Below are positions 1 through 8,032 of a DNA stretch of 13,684 nt, piece after piece (position 1 is the first letter of the stretch; the number at the start of each line of letters is the position of its first letter). The notes below the pieces were generated by a model. The model worked only from the letters and a program-made list of their open reading frames with translations, did no database searches and was not told the origin of the DNA. The stretch covers positions 2,730 to 16,413 of the forward strand of contig DHMR01000064.1 in the NCBI GenBank assembly GCA_002405875.1, read 5' to 3'. Position numbers and translations under genes: made by a program. The DNA is from a bacterium UBA4637 (GTDB lineage: Bacteria; Bacteroidota; Bacteroidia; Bacteroidales; Bacteroidaceae).

Positions 1-647
<647 letters not shown>

Positions 648-700
648 GAAATAGCAAAACTAGGACAACATCAGAAACGTAGTTTTCACATATATATAAT

Positions 701-743
701 GTGCCAATGTGGAAGAGCCGCATTGGCACAATTTTTGTCTTTT
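701..743 (+). terminator. Intrinsic terminator after the ABC-F gene
   Basis: The stem arms at 701-712 and 718-729 pair over 12 bp with one G-U wobble; the outer nine pairs are GTGCCAATG/CATTGGCAC. The loop is AAGAG, followed by a T-rich run (732-743). It ends the upstream transcript and lies 28 nt before grpE. A weaker 7-bp inverted repeat, AAAACTA/TAGTTTT, lies just upstream at 656-662/680-686. I found no convincing Bacteroidota promoter between this hairpin and grpE. Confidence 0.85.
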
Positions 744-770
744 CAGAACTAAATTAAAAGAATAAGAATT

Positions 771-1415
771 ATGTCAAAAGAAAAGAAAATTAACATAGAA
801 GACGGAAACGTCAAGGAAAATGCTCAAACAGAGAGCGTTGACCAGAACACAAATGATAAAAAAGTAGGAGAAAACCATACAGATAAAGCTGAGGCTAAGG
901 CTGACAAGGAGGCAGAAGACGCTGACAAAAAGGATAGCGACACTGACAAGAAGGCAGAAGAGCCTAAGCTCGACCCTCTGGCAAAAGCACAGAAGGAAGT
1001 GGAAGACTTGAAAAAGCTGTTACTCTACAAGACTGCCGAATTCGAGAACTATCGCAAGCGTACCATCAAGGAGAAGGCCGACCTCATCATGAACGGTGGT
1101 GAGAAGACCATTTCTGCCATCCTACCTGTTCTGGACGACTTTGAGCGTGCCCTCGCCGACAAAAGCGAAGACCCTAAGGTAATAAAAGAAGGTGTGAAGA
1201 TGATTTTCAACAAGTTTGTCAAGACGTTGGAAGGTCTTGGCGTGAAGAAGATAGAGACTGCCGACAAGGATTTCGACGTTGATTACCATGAAGCCATCGC
1301 CATGGTTCCAGGTATGGGCGACGACAAGAAAGGCAAGGTCATCGACTGCGTACAGACAGGTTACACGCTCAATGACAAAGTTATTCGTCATGCAAAGGTA
1401 GCAGTAGGCCAATAA
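771..1415 (+). CDS. grpE: Nucleotide exchange factor GrpE
   Basis: GrpE is the cytosolic nucleotide exchange factor of DnaK (Hsp70): it releases ADP and so resets the DnaK/DnaJ folding cycle. The 214-aa protein has a charged, low-complexity N-terminal tail (about residues 1-67, rich in Lys, Asp and Glu). A long helix follows, with FENYRKRT near residue 91 and ILPVLDDFERAL at 117-128. The C-terminal beta domain ends in GYTLNDKVIRHAKVAV (198-212), the usual GrpE closing motif. The ATG at 771 is the first in-frame start after the upstream terminator. dnaJ begins 21 nt after the stop, so the two are almost certainly co-transcribed. The tail is longer than in many GrpE proteins, which accounts for a total slightly above the family norm. 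No CIRCE-like element was seen upstream. Confidence 0.96.
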   Translation: MSKEKKINIEDGNVKENAQTESVDQNTNDKKVGENHTDKAEAKADKEAEDADKKDSDTDKKAEEPKLDPLAKAQKEVEDLKKLLLYKTAEFENYRKRTIKEKADLIMNGGEKTISAILPVLDDFERALADKSEDPKVIKEGVKMIFNKFVKTLEGLGVKKIETADKDFDVDYHEAIAMVPGMGDDKKGKVIDCVQTGYTLNDKVIRHAKVAVGQ

Positions 1416-1436
1416 ACTATAAAAAAGCAAGGAAAA

Positions 1437-2594
1437 ATGGCAAAGAGAGACTATTACGAGGTGCTAGGCGTAGACAAGTCTGCATCCGAAGATGAAATAA
1501 AGAAAGCGTATCGCAAGATTGCTATCAAGTACCATCCTGACCGAAACCCTGGCAACAAAGAGGCAGAGGAGAAATTCAAGGAGGCGGCAGAAGCTTATGA
1601 TGTTCTCCGAGATCCTCAAAAGCGCCAACAGTATGACCAGTTTGGATTCGATGATCCACAAGGTGGATTTGGCGGATTCGGCGGCGGAGCCAGCATGGAC
1701 ATGAACGACATCTTCTCGATGTTTGGAGACATCTTTGGCGGTCATTCTGGTTTTAGCGGAGGTTTTGGCGGATTTGGTGGCGGATCACAGACCCGCATGT
1801 ACCAAGGAAGCGACCTAAGAGTAAGAGTAAAGCTGACTCTGCAAGAAGCTGCCACGGGCGTGACCAAGAAATTCAAGATTCGCAAGGACGTAACTTGTCC
1901 TTCATGCCATGGTACAGGCTGCGAGGGCGGCGCAAAGCCAGAAACTTGTAGCCAATGCCATGGAACAGGCTACGTGCTAAAGACTGTACGCTCGATGTTC
2001 GGCATGATGCAGACACAACAAGCCTGCCCTACTTGTGGAGGCGAAGGTACCATCATCAAGAACAAGTGCAAGGAATGTGGTGGCGACGGAATCGTGAAGG
2101 GCGAAGAGGTCGTAGACATCAATATCCCAGCAGGCGTAGACGACGGAATGGTTGTCACTGTCGAGGGCAAGGGTAACCAAGGCAAACACAATGGTTTGTA
2201 TGGCGACCTACAGGTGCTCATCAGCATAGAAAAGAACGACGATTTCGAACGCCGTGGCAAAGATCTTTATTACAATCTAGTTCTCGATTTTGCCACAGCC
2301 ACATTGGGTGGCGAAGTAGAAGTGCCAACACTCGATGGCAAGACTAAAATCAAGATAGAGCCTGGCACACAGCCTGGCAAGCAAATACGCCTTAGAGGAA
2401 AAGGCATGCCTGCCGTTCAAGGCTACGGATACGGCAAGGGCGACATCATCGTGAATGTCACCGTATTCGTACCAAAGAACTTGAGCAAGGAAGAAAAAGA
2501 ATTGGTTGTGAAATTCAAGGAATGTGACAACTTCAAAGCCGACAAGGCAGACAAGAAGTCACTTTTCGAGAGTTTCAAGAATCTCTTTAAATAG
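1437..2594 (+). CDS. dnaJ: Chaperone DnaJ (Hsp40, type I)
   Basis: DnaJ delivers unfolded clients to DnaK and stimulates its ATPase in the cytosol. The 385-aa protein has the full type I layout. The J-domain (1-70) carries HPD at 33-35. A Gly/Phe-rich linker (about 75-117) contains two DIF motifs (91-93 and 98-100). The zinc-binding domain has four CxxCxGxG repeats, with Cys pairs at 154/157, 171/174, 197/200 and 211/214. Two client-binding beta domains follow, then a Lys-rich C-terminus. The length is typical of the family and all key residues are present. The start follows an AAGGA-like ribosome site about 5-10 nt upstream and pairs with grpE as a two-gene unit. The hairpin at 2610-2650 closes that unit. 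dnaK is not in the window. Confidence 0.98.
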   Translation: MAKRDYYEVLGVDKSASEDEIKKAYRKIAIKYHPDRNPGNKEAEEKFKEAAEAYDVLRDPQKRQQYDQFGFDDPQGGFGGFGGGASMDMNDIFSMFGDIFGGHSGFSGGFGGFGGGSQTRMYQGSDLRVRVKLTLQEAATGVTKKFKIRKDVTCPSCHGTGCEGGAKPETCSQCHGTGYVLKTVRSMFGMMQTQQACPTCGGEGTIIKNKCKECGGDGIVKGEEVVDINIPAGVDDGMVVTVEGKGNQGKHNGLYGDLQVLISIEKNDDFERRGKDLYYNLVLDFATATLGGEVEVPTLDGKTKIKIEPGTQPGKQIRLRGKGMPAVQGYGYGKGDIIVNVTVFVPKNLSKEEKELVVKFKECDNFKADKADKKSLFESFKNLFK

Positions 2595-2609
2595 TTAATA
2601 TTGTTAGGT

Positions 2610-2668
2610 AATCGACTTTCCTTTCTTTTACAATGGAAGGAAAGTCGATTGTCTTTATACGTTATTTT
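2610..2668 (+). terminator. Strong hairpin terminator after dnaJ
   Basis: The outer stem arms 2610-2623 and 2637-2650 are perfectly complementary over 14 bp (AATCGACTTTCCTT/AAGGAAAGTCGATT). Two further inner pairs (one wobble) extend the stem to 2625/2635. A T-rich stretch with a broken T-run (2652-2668) follows. The hairpin begins 15 nt after the dnaJ stop and ends 34 nt before the folC start. An upstream TTG at 2601 would place this hairpin inside folC, which argues against that start. Confidence 0.85.
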
Positions 2669-2684
2669 CAAACAATCTCAGCAG

Positions 2685-3926
2685 ATGAATTATCAAGAAA
2701 CAACAAACTATCTGTTCACCAGTACCCCCATGTTCGAAAAAGAGGGAGCTACAGCTTACAAACCGGGGCTCGATACAATGAAACACATGGACGAACACTT
2801 TGGACATCCACACACAAAGTATAAGACAATACATGTTGCCGGCACAAATGGCAAAGGCTCATGCTCTCATACAATAGCAGCCATCTTGCAAAGCCAGGGA
2901 TACAAGGTTGGGCTTTTCACCTCACCCCATTTAGTGGATTTCAGAGAGCGCATTCGCGTGAATGGAGAAATGGTAAGCGAAAAATACGTCGTCGACTTTG
3001 TTGAAAAGAACCGCGAGTTTTTTGAGCCATTGCATCCATCGTTCTTTGAGCTCACAACCATGATGGCTCTCCAATATTTTGCAGAGCAACAGGTAGACTT
3101 TGCTGTGATAGAGGTAGGTCTGGGCGGCAGATTGGACAGCACTAACATCATCACACCAATCCTCTCAGTAATCACCAACATCAGTTTCGACCACACCCAG
3201 TTTCTCGGTAACACCTTGGCAAAGATAGCTGGAGAGAAAGCAGGCATCATCAAGCCCCACACTCCTGTGGTCATCGGAGAATGGAACAATGAGACGCAAC
3301 CTGTATTCGACAATGTGGCGAAGGAAAATGATTCACCTATTATATATACACAACCTTGCAATTGGGATGTCGACTTCGAACTGAAGGGCAACTATCAGGC
3401 GAAAAACAAGAACACTATAGCTGCCGCCATCAAAACGATAGAAAATATCGGTGTCAAGTTAAGCGAAAGTTCAATAAAGAACGGATTTGAGCACGTATGT
3501 GAGCTGACAGGCTTAAGGGGAAGATGGGAAAAACTTGGAGAAAACCCTCTGGTGATATGCGACACTGGGCATAATCTAGCCGGATGGGAATACTTGGCAC
3601 CCCAGATTGACGCAGTAAAATCGCCAGTGAAGCATATCGTATTCGGAATGGTCGACGATAAAGATATAGAACACGTCTTGAAACTGCTGTCAACCATCAA
3701 CCAAGAGAATCATTTCATTTTCTATTGGACACAGCCAAATACCCATAGAGCCATACCTGTGGAGAAAATACAGGCCAAGGCAAGGGAAATAGGACTGGAA
3801 GGAAACTGCTATACAACTGTATCACAAGCATTTAGCGCAGCCAAAAAGGCAGCCAAGAAAGAAGATTTCATATTCATCGGTGGTTCTAGTTATGTAGTAG
3901 CCGATTTGCTCTCAAATGCGTTTTAG
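2685..3926 (+). CDS. folC: Bifunctional folylpolyglutamate synthase / dihydrofolate synthase
   Basis: FolC is a cytosolic Mur-ligase-type ATP-dependent ligase. It joins glutamate to dihydropteroate and then extends the glutamate tail of folates. The 413-aa protein shows the P-loop GTNGKGS at 53-59, the folate-loop region TSPHLVDFRERI (79-90), EVGLGGRLDSTN (143-154) and SFDH (167-170). The AGEKAGI segment contains K185, the lysine that is carbamylated in characterised homologues. The C-terminal domain carries GLRGRWE (276-282) and DTGHN (293-297), where DxAHN is more usual, and ends in FIGGSSYVVADLL. I chose the ATG at 2685 because the family N-terminus (NYLFTSTPMFEKEG) follows at once. A longer frame from TTG 2601 would run through the upstream terminator and encode unrelated residues. 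No strong ribosome-binding site is visible. It appears monocistronic, and the following 100 nt hold the next gene's promoter. Confidence 0.95.
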   Translation: MNYQETTNYLFTSTPMFEKEGATAYKPGLDTMKHMDEHFGHPHTKYKTIHVAGTNGKGSCSHTIAAILQSQGYKVGLFTSPHLVDFRERIRVNGEMVSEKYVVDFVEKNREFFEPLHPSFFELTTMMALQYFAEQQVDFAVIEVGLGGRLDSTNIITPILSVITNISFDHTQFLGNTLAKIAGEKAGIIKPHTPVVIGEWNNETQPVFDNVAKENDSPIIYTQPCNWDVDFELKGNYQAKNKNTIAAAIKTIENIGVKLSESSIKNGFEHVCELTGLRGRWEKLGENPLVICDTGHNLAGWEYLAPQIDAVKSPVKHIVFGMVDDKDIEHVLKLLSTINQENHFIFYWTQPNTHRAIPVEKIQAKAREIGLEGNCYTTVSQAFSAAKKAAKKEDFIFIGGSSYVVADLLSNAF

Positions 3927-3956
3927 CTTTTTTTAAACCAAAAAGTTCAAAAAATA

Positions 3957-3988
3957 TTTGTCATACTCATTTTTTTTTAGTTACTTTG
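3957..3988 (+). promoter_or_regulatory. Candidate Bacteroidota promoter for galM
   Basis: TTTG at 3957-3960 (-33 element) lies 20 nt upstream of TTACTTTG at 3981-3988. The latter matches five of the six fixed positions of the -7 consensus TAnnTTTG of the primary Bacteroidota sigma factor. Transcription would start near 3993-3997, giving a leader of about 30 nt. The -7 element lies within the left arm of the inverted repeat listed next. Confidence 0.6.
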
Positions 3989-4034
3989 CAGTACATTACT
4001 TTAAACAATCGAAGTAACTAAAAAAAATGAGTAT
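3963..4034. repeat. Long inverted repeat spanning the galM promoter and start codon
   Basis: The left arm (3963-3986, 24 nt) and right arm (4012-4034, 23 nt) are complementary apart from one extra base in a homopolymer: nine T on the left against eight A on the right. The inner 16 bp (3971-3986/4012-4027) match without a gap. A wobble pair and a G-C pair extend the stem inward to 3988/4010. The right arm runs into the galM start codon at 4027-4029, and the left arm overlaps the predicted -7 box. A smaller nested repeat, TTACTT/AAGTAA (3996-4001/4012-4017), lies inside. No clear T-run follows, so it is not an ordinary terminator. Confidence 0.8.
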
Positions 4035-5121
4035 TATGAATACAGAACCAGTAAATAAGTGTGGTTTGAAAAGAGAAGATTTTCAGACCACTGTGAACGG
4101 AAAGAAGACTGACCTCTTCGTGTTGACAAACAAGCAAGGCAACGAAGTAGCTGTTACCAACTTCGGAGGTGCTGTCGTAGCTATCATGATGCCTGACAAG
4201 GATGGCAACTACGCCAACCTGATTCAGGGTCACGATAACATCCAAGATGTCATCAATTCGCCAGAGCCATTCTTGAGCGTATTGATAGGCCGTTACGGCA
4301 ACCGCATCAAGAAGGGTACATTTACTCTTCATGGCAAAGAGTACCACTTGGCTTGCAACGACGGTCCTAACCACTTGCATGGCGGTCCTAACGGATTCCA
4401 CAGACAAGTATGGGATGCTACTCGCATGAGCGAAAATGCTGTAGTTTTGAAGTACACAAGTCCTTACGGCGAGGAAGGTTTCACGGGCGAGATGACCGTA
4501 TGGGTGGCTTATACCTTGACCGATGACAACGAGTTTGTCATCAAGTATCAAGCTACCACAAACAAGACAACTATCTGCAACTTGACACACCACGGATTTT
4601 TCTCCATTCAGGGTATTGCAAACCCTACCCCAACTATCGACAACATCATCTGTGAGGTGAACGCAGACTATTATTTGCCAATAGACAAGGTGTCTATCCC
4701 TACAGGTGAGATTCTGAAAGTAGAGGGCACTCCATTTGATTTCCGCACCCCAAAGCCAATTGGACAGGACATCAATGCTGACAATGAGCAGATCAAGAAT
4801 GGCCAGGGTTATGACCACAACTATGTGTTGAATAAGAAGGAAGAAGGCGAACTGAGTTTTGCCGCTCGCATCAAAGACCCTGTAAGTGGTCGCACCATGG
4901 AGGTTTACACCACCGAGCCAGGCTTGCAGATGTACACAGGCAACTTCTTGGCAGGCATCTCCGGACAACATGGTGCTACATTCCCACGCCGCAGTGCAGT
5001 ATGCTTCGAGGCTCAGAAGTTCCCAGACACTCCTAACCACCCATACTTCCCTAGCTGCAGATTGAATCCTGGCGAGACCTATCACCAGAAGACCATCTAC
5101 AAGTTTGGCGTGGAGAAATAA
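4027..5121 (+). CDS. galM: Aldose 1-epimerase (mutarotase), cytosolic
   Basis: The enzyme interconverts alpha and beta anomers of aldohexoses such as galactose, giving alpha-D-galactose for galactokinase. The 364-aa protein has no signal peptide, so it should act in the cytosol. Family residues visible: GRYGNRI with R93, NHLHGG with H118, NLTHHGFF with the catalytic His at 189, GYDHN with D263, and CFEAQKFPD with the catalytic Glu at 328. The usual form of the middle motif is NxTNHSYF; the variant here (HHGFF) keeps the catalytic His. The ATG at 4027 lies in the right arm of the inverted repeat; a second in-frame ATG at 4036 is an alternative. It is the first gene of the galM-transporter-galK module and has its own promoter candidate. 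Sugar specificity is inferred from the neighbours. Confidence 0.93.
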   Translation: MSIMNTEPVNKCGLKREDFQTTVNGKKTDLFVLTNKQGNEVAVTNFGGAVVAIMMPDKDGNYANLIQGHDNIQDVINSPEPFLSVLIGRYGNRIKKGTFTLHGKEYHLACNDGPNHLHGGPNGFHRQVWDATRMSENAVVLKYTSPYGEEGFTGEMTVWVAYTLTDDNEFVIKYQATTNKTTICNLTHHGFFSIQGIANPTPTIDNIICEVNADYYLPIDKVSIPTGEILKVEGTPFDFRTPKPIGQDINADNEQIKNGQGYDHNYVLNKKEEGELSFAARIKDPVSGRTMEVYTTEPGLQMYTGNFLAGISGQHGATFPRRSAVCFEAQKFPDTPNHPYFPSCRLNPGETYHQKTIYKFGVEK

Positions 5122-5127
5122 ACCAGC

Positions 5128-5170
5128 AAAGTGCTCTGCTTCCTAAACACTTAAGAAACAGAGCACTTTT
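5128..5170 (+). terminator. Hairpin after galM, terminator or attenuator
   Basis: An 11-bp perfect stem (AAAGTGCTCTG at 5128-5138, its complement at 5159-5169) extends inward past one mismatch by three pairs. Four T (5167-5170) follow, a short run. It lies between galM and the downstream transporter, with only about 58 nt to that gene and no good promoter there. It may trim rather than fully stop the transcript. Confidence 0.65.
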
Positions 5171-5228
5171 GTCGTGTAGTTAAAGTAAATAATTAACATT
5201 CAAACAATATCAACTATCAAAAAAGAAA

Positions 5229-6554
5229 ATGGAAAACCAAAACAAAAATGGTAACATCATCGCCATCATCACGATGATGTTTCTCTATGCCATGATTTCG
5301 TTTGTGACGAACTTGGCCGCTCCAATCGGAGTAATTTGGAAAAATGTATTTGCCGACAGCGGAAGTGCCAATATGATTGGTATGTTGGGTAACGCCATGA
5401 ATTTCTTGGCTTATCTCTTCATGGGAATCCCGGCAGGTAAGTTACTAACCAAGATTGGCTATAAGAAGACCGCCCTTACTGGTATTGCCACAGGATTTGT
5501 AGGTGTTCTCATCCAGTTCCTTTCTGGTAAGTTTGGCGCAGATATTTCAGGATTTGCCGTTTACCTCTTCGGAGCCTTCATCTCAGGTTTCGCTGTTTGT
5601 ATCCTCAACACCGTAGTAAACCCTATGTTAAATCTTCTCGGTGGCGGTGGGAACCGTGGTAACCAGCTGAACCTCATTGGTGGTACGCTCAATAGTTTAT
5701 CAGGAACTTTAACCCCTATGCTTGTAGGTGCGCTCATCGGTACAGTTACAGCCAACACAAAGATGGTAGACGTGAATCTCGTCCTCTACATAGCATTGGC
5801 AGTATTTGCAGCCGCATTTATCATCTTGAATTTCATTCCTATTCAAGATCCTGAGATGGGAAAGACTACCGACAAGACTGTGTTCGAGCATTCACCTTGG
5901 GCATTCCGCCATTTCAACCTTGGCGTTATAGCCATCTTTGTATACGTAGGTGTTGAGGTAGGTATTCCTGGAACATTGAATTTTTATATTTCAGATACAA
6001 CAGCCAACGGTGGTGGCTTCATCAACGGTTCAGCATTAGCTAACGCTGCCGCTATTGGTGGATTCGTAGCAGGTACTTACTGGTTGCTCATGCTGGTGGG
6101 TCGTCTGCTCTCAAGCTTTATTGCAGACAAGGTATCAAGCCGCACGATGATGATTGTAGCCAATGGTGTAGGCATAATCCTCATTATTCTTGCCATTGTA
6201 TTGGGAAAAACAACAACCGTAGAGATTCCTGTGTTCACCGGAACATCATTCCAAATGGTAACAGTTCCTATCGCTGCTATGTTCTTGGTACTCTGTGGTC
6301 TTTGTACGTCTATCATGTGGTCTTCAATCTTCAACCTCGCAACAGAGGGACTTGGCAAATATACTGCGCAGGCATCAGGCATTTTCATGATGATGGTTGT
6401 AGGCGGTGGCATTGGTCCATTGGTGCAAAATTTCATTGCCGACAATGCAGGTTACATGACAAGTTACATTGTTCCTTTGGTCTGCATGGCTTACATGTTC
6501 TTCTATGCAATATCAGGTTGCAAGAATATCAACAAAGACATTCCAGTAGACTAA
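5229..6554 (+). CDS. MFS sugar:H+ symporter, FHS (FucP/GluP) family
   Basis: This is a 441-aa inner-membrane protein with about 12 hydrophobic segments. It belongs to the major facilitator superfamily and most resembles the fucose-galactose-glucose:H+ symporter (FHS) family. Visible marks: the MFS loop motif GKLLTKIGYKK (70-80) and its second-half counterpart GRLLSSFIADKVSSR (291-305). TM4-5 show NTVVNPMLNLLG (127-138) and NQLNLIGGTLNSL (145-157), YVGVEVGIPG (239-248) lies in TM7, and GLGKYTAQASGIFMM (374-388) is followed by GGGIGP. Its place between galM and galK points to galactose and/or glucose as substrate; this is inference, since FHS members also carry fucose or other sugars. The ATG at 5229 follows an A-rich leader. 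The family call is firm and the substrate is moderately supported. Confidence 0.88.
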   Translation: MENQNKNGNIIAIITMMFLYAMISFVTNLAAPIGVIWKNVFADSGSANMIGMLGNAMNFLAYLFMGIPAGKLLTKIGYKKTALTGIATGFVGVLIQFLSGKFGADISGFAVYLFGAFISGFAVCILNTVVNPMLNLLGGGGNRGNQLNLIGGTLNSLSGTLTPMLVGALIGTVTANTKMVDVNLVLYIALAVFAAAFIILNFIPIQDPEMGKTTDKTVFEHSPWAFRHFNLGVIAIFVYVGVEVGIPGTLNFYISDTTANGGGFINGSALANAAAIGGFVAGTYWLLMLVGRLLSSFIADKVSSRTMMIVANGVGIILIILAIVLGKTTTVEIPVFTGTSFQMVTVPIAAMFLVLCGLCTSIMWSSIFNLATEGLGKYTAQASGIFMMMVVGGGIGPLVQNFIADNAGYMTSYIVPLVCMAYMFFYAISGCKNINKDIPVD

Positions 6555-6566
6555 CATGAAAAATAT

Positions 6567-6606
6567 ATCCCGGGCATGCGATGATTTCCCAGCTCGGGAT
6601 TTTTTA
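6567..6606 (+). terminator. Terminator-like hairpin after the MFS gene
   Basis: ATCCCGGGC (6567-6575) pairs with GCTCGGGAT (6592-6600) over nine positions, one of them G-U. Six T (6600-6605) follow. The loop is 16 nt. It lies between the transporter and galK. The 54 nt that follow contain no TTTG/TAnnTTTG pair, so galK probably depends on read-through. Confidence 0.75.
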
Positions 6607-6660
6607 TACTAATAAAAATCTTCAATAAATTAAATAAACAACAAATAAAGCTTAAAAATT

Positions 6661-7821
6661 ATGGATATAGAAAAAGTAAGAAGCCGTTTCATCAAACATT
6701 TTGATGGCAAGACAGGTAACATTTACATGTCTCCTGGTCGTATCAACCTCATTGGCGAGCACACCGACTATAATGGTGGATTCGTATTCCCAGGTGCAGT
6801 AGATAAAGGTATTATGGCTGAGATTCGCCCTAATGGAACAAATACTGTGATGCTTTACTCCATCGACTTGAAGGACCGCGTAGAGTTCAAGGTAGATGAC
6901 CCTCAGGGGCCTCGTGCTTCATGGGCTCGATATATTTATGGTATCTGCCAAGAGATGAAGGCTCTCGGCGTAGACGTGAAGGGCTTCAACGCAGCCTTCT
7001 ATGGTGACGTTCCTCTCGGTGCAGGTATGTCTTCTTCTGCTGCTCTTGAGAGCTGTTTCGCATTCGCCCTCAACGACCTCTTCGGTGACAACAAGGTCTC
7101 TAAGTGGGATTTGGTATTGGCTGGTCAGGCAACAGAGCACAAGTACATCGGCGTAAACTGCGGAATCATGGACCAGTTTGCCTCTGTGTTTGGCAAGGAA
7201 GGCAAGTTGATGCGCCTCGACTGCAACAGCCGTGAATTTGAGTACTTCCCATTTGAGCCAAAAGGCTACAAACTCTGCTTGGTTAACTCTAAAGTAAAGC
7301 ACGAGTTAGCGGGTTCTCCTTACAACGATCGTCGCAACTCTTGCGAGAACGTGGTTAAGCACATCGCCGCTAAGCACCCAGAGGCCAAGTTCGAGACACT
7401 CCGCGACTGCACATGGGAGCAGTTGGAGGAAGTTCGTGCCGAAGTAGGTGAAGAGGATTACAGCCGCGCTCACTTCGTATTGGGTGAGAAGGACCGTGTA
7501 TTGGCAGTTTGCGACGCTCTAGAGAAAGGCGACTACGAGACTGTAGGCCAGAAGATGTATGAGACTCACCATGGTTTGAGCAAAGAGTACGAGGTAAGCT
7601 GCGAGGAACTCGATTTCTTGAACGATGTTGCCAAGGAAGACGGCGTTACAGGTAGCCGCATTATGGGTGGTGGCTTCGGTGGCTGCACCATCAACTTGGT
7701 GAAGGACGACATCTACGACAAGTTTGTGGAGGATGTCAAGGCTAAGTTTAATGCCAAGTATGGTCATGAACCAGAAATCTACCCAGTAGTTATTTCAGAA
7801 GGCTCACATAAGGTTTGTTAA
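6661..7821 (+). CDS. galK: Galactokinase
   Basis: GalK phosphorylates alpha-D-galactose with ATP to galactose 1-phosphate, the first committed step of the Leloir pathway, in the cytosol. The 386-aa protein has normal family length and all three GHMP-kinase motifs. The galactokinase signature GRINLIGEHTDYNGG is at 26-40, with R27 corresponding to the catalytic Arg. The ATP-binding GDVPLGAGMSSSAALE is at 115-130. GIMDQFAS carries the catalytic Asp at 171, and GSRIMGGGFGGC is at 331-342. The ATG at 6661 is the natural start. It follows galM and the MFS gene, completing uptake, anomerisation and phosphorylation. The next Leloir enzymes (galT, galE) are not in the window, so galactose 1-phosphate must be processed by genes elsewhere. 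Confidence 0.97.
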   Translation: MDIEKVRSRFIKHFDGKTGNIYMSPGRINLIGEHTDYNGGFVFPGAVDKGIMAEIRPNGTNTVMLYSIDLKDRVEFKVDDPQGPRASWARYIYGICQEMKALGVDVKGFNAAFYGDVPLGAGMSSSAALESCFAFALNDLFGDNKVSKWDLVLAGQATEHKYIGVNCGIMDQFASVFGKEGKLMRLDCNSREFEYFPFEPKGYKLCLVNSKVKHELAGSPYNDRRNSCENVVKHIAAKHPEAKFETLRDCTWEQLEEVRAEVGEEDYSRAHFVLGEKDRVLAVCDALEKGDYETVGQKMYETHHGLSKEYEVSCEELDFLNDVAKEDGVTGSRIMGGGFGGCTINLVKDDIYDKFVEDVKAKFNAKYGHEPEIYPVVISEGSHKVC

Positions 7822-7851
7822 TTGATACAACCTTACCATAATCATAAATGT

Positions 7852-7890
7852 ATCCCGCAGTGTTAGCTTTTAGCTCGCTGCGGGATTTTT
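7852..7890 (+). terminator. Terminator after galK
   Basis: ATCCCGCAGTG (7852-7862) pairs with CGCTGCGGGAT (7876-7886) over 11 positions with one wobble, and five T (7886-7890) follow. The outer ATCCCG/CGGGAT pairs match those of the hairpin after the MFS gene. This is the best-formed terminator of the galactose module and separates it from the arabinose module. Confidence 0.85.
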
Positions 7891-7920
7891 CATTAATAAA
7901 AGTGCGGTTTCTTGACAAAT

Positions 7921-7937
7921 AGTGTTAAAAACACACT
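7921..7937. promoter_or_regulatory. Candidate operator (palindrome) upstream of the arabinose module
   Basis: AGTGT-N7-ACACT forms a 17-bp palindrome; an overlapping GTGTT-AAA-AACAC is also present at 7922-7934. It lies about 30 bp upstream of the predicted -33 box of the next gene. As the region precedes a module that encodes its own AraR-type regulator, it is a plausible binding site, but nothing in the sequence proves this. Confidence 0.3.
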
Positions 7938-7964
7938 CTTGAACTAAAAAAGTCATGCAAAAAG

Positions 7965-7995
7965 CTTGCTATTTCAAAATAATATTGTAATTTTA
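7965..7995 (+). promoter_or_regulatory. Candidate promoter of the arabinose module
   Basis: CTTG at 7965-7968 (near the TTTG -33 consensus) lies 19 nt upstream of TAATTTTA at 7988-7995, which matches TAnnTTTG except in the last base. The start of transcription would fall near 8001, about 30 nt before the epimerase ATG. The preceding terminator at 7852-7890 makes a promoter in this gap necessary or likely. Confidence 0.45.
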
Positions 7996-7997
7996 CA
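7986..7997. promoter_or_regulatory. Palindrome over the -7 box, possible repressor site
   Basis: TGTAA-TT-TTACA is a 12-bp perfect palindrome that covers the predicted -7 element. A repressor bound here would block initiation. The likely candidate is the AraR-type protein encoded at 11077-11757, by context only. Confidence 0.35.
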
Positions 7998-8032
7998 CCC
8001 AAAATTAATAAACAATATAAAACAACCTAAAA

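Noticed and set aside
2601..2684. Upstream TTG start extending folC by 28 codons
   Set aside because: The extension crosses the dnaJ terminator hairpin (2610-2650), and the family N-terminus begins at ATG 2685.
3927..3956. A/T-rich partial inverted repeat just after folC as a terminator
   Set aside because: The pairing is only short A/T runs (CTTTTT/AAAAAG) without a stable GC stem or a following T-run.
3963..4034. The inverted repeat as an insertion-sequence end or classical invertible promoter
   Set aside because: There is no transposase or recombinase gene nearby and no target duplication was seen, and the spacer of about 25 bp is very short for known site-specific inversion; kept only as a minor alternative.
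4018..5085. Open frame of 355 codons on the minus strand opposite galM
   Set aside because: It mirrors a strongly supported galM gene, shows no recognisable domain, has no start context of its own, and its openness is explained by the codon use of the opposite strand.
7909..7930. TTGACA-like -35 sequence upstream of the arabinose module
   Set aside because: The Bacteroidota primary sigma factor does not use the TTGACA/TATAAT pair, and no suitable -10 follows at the right distance.
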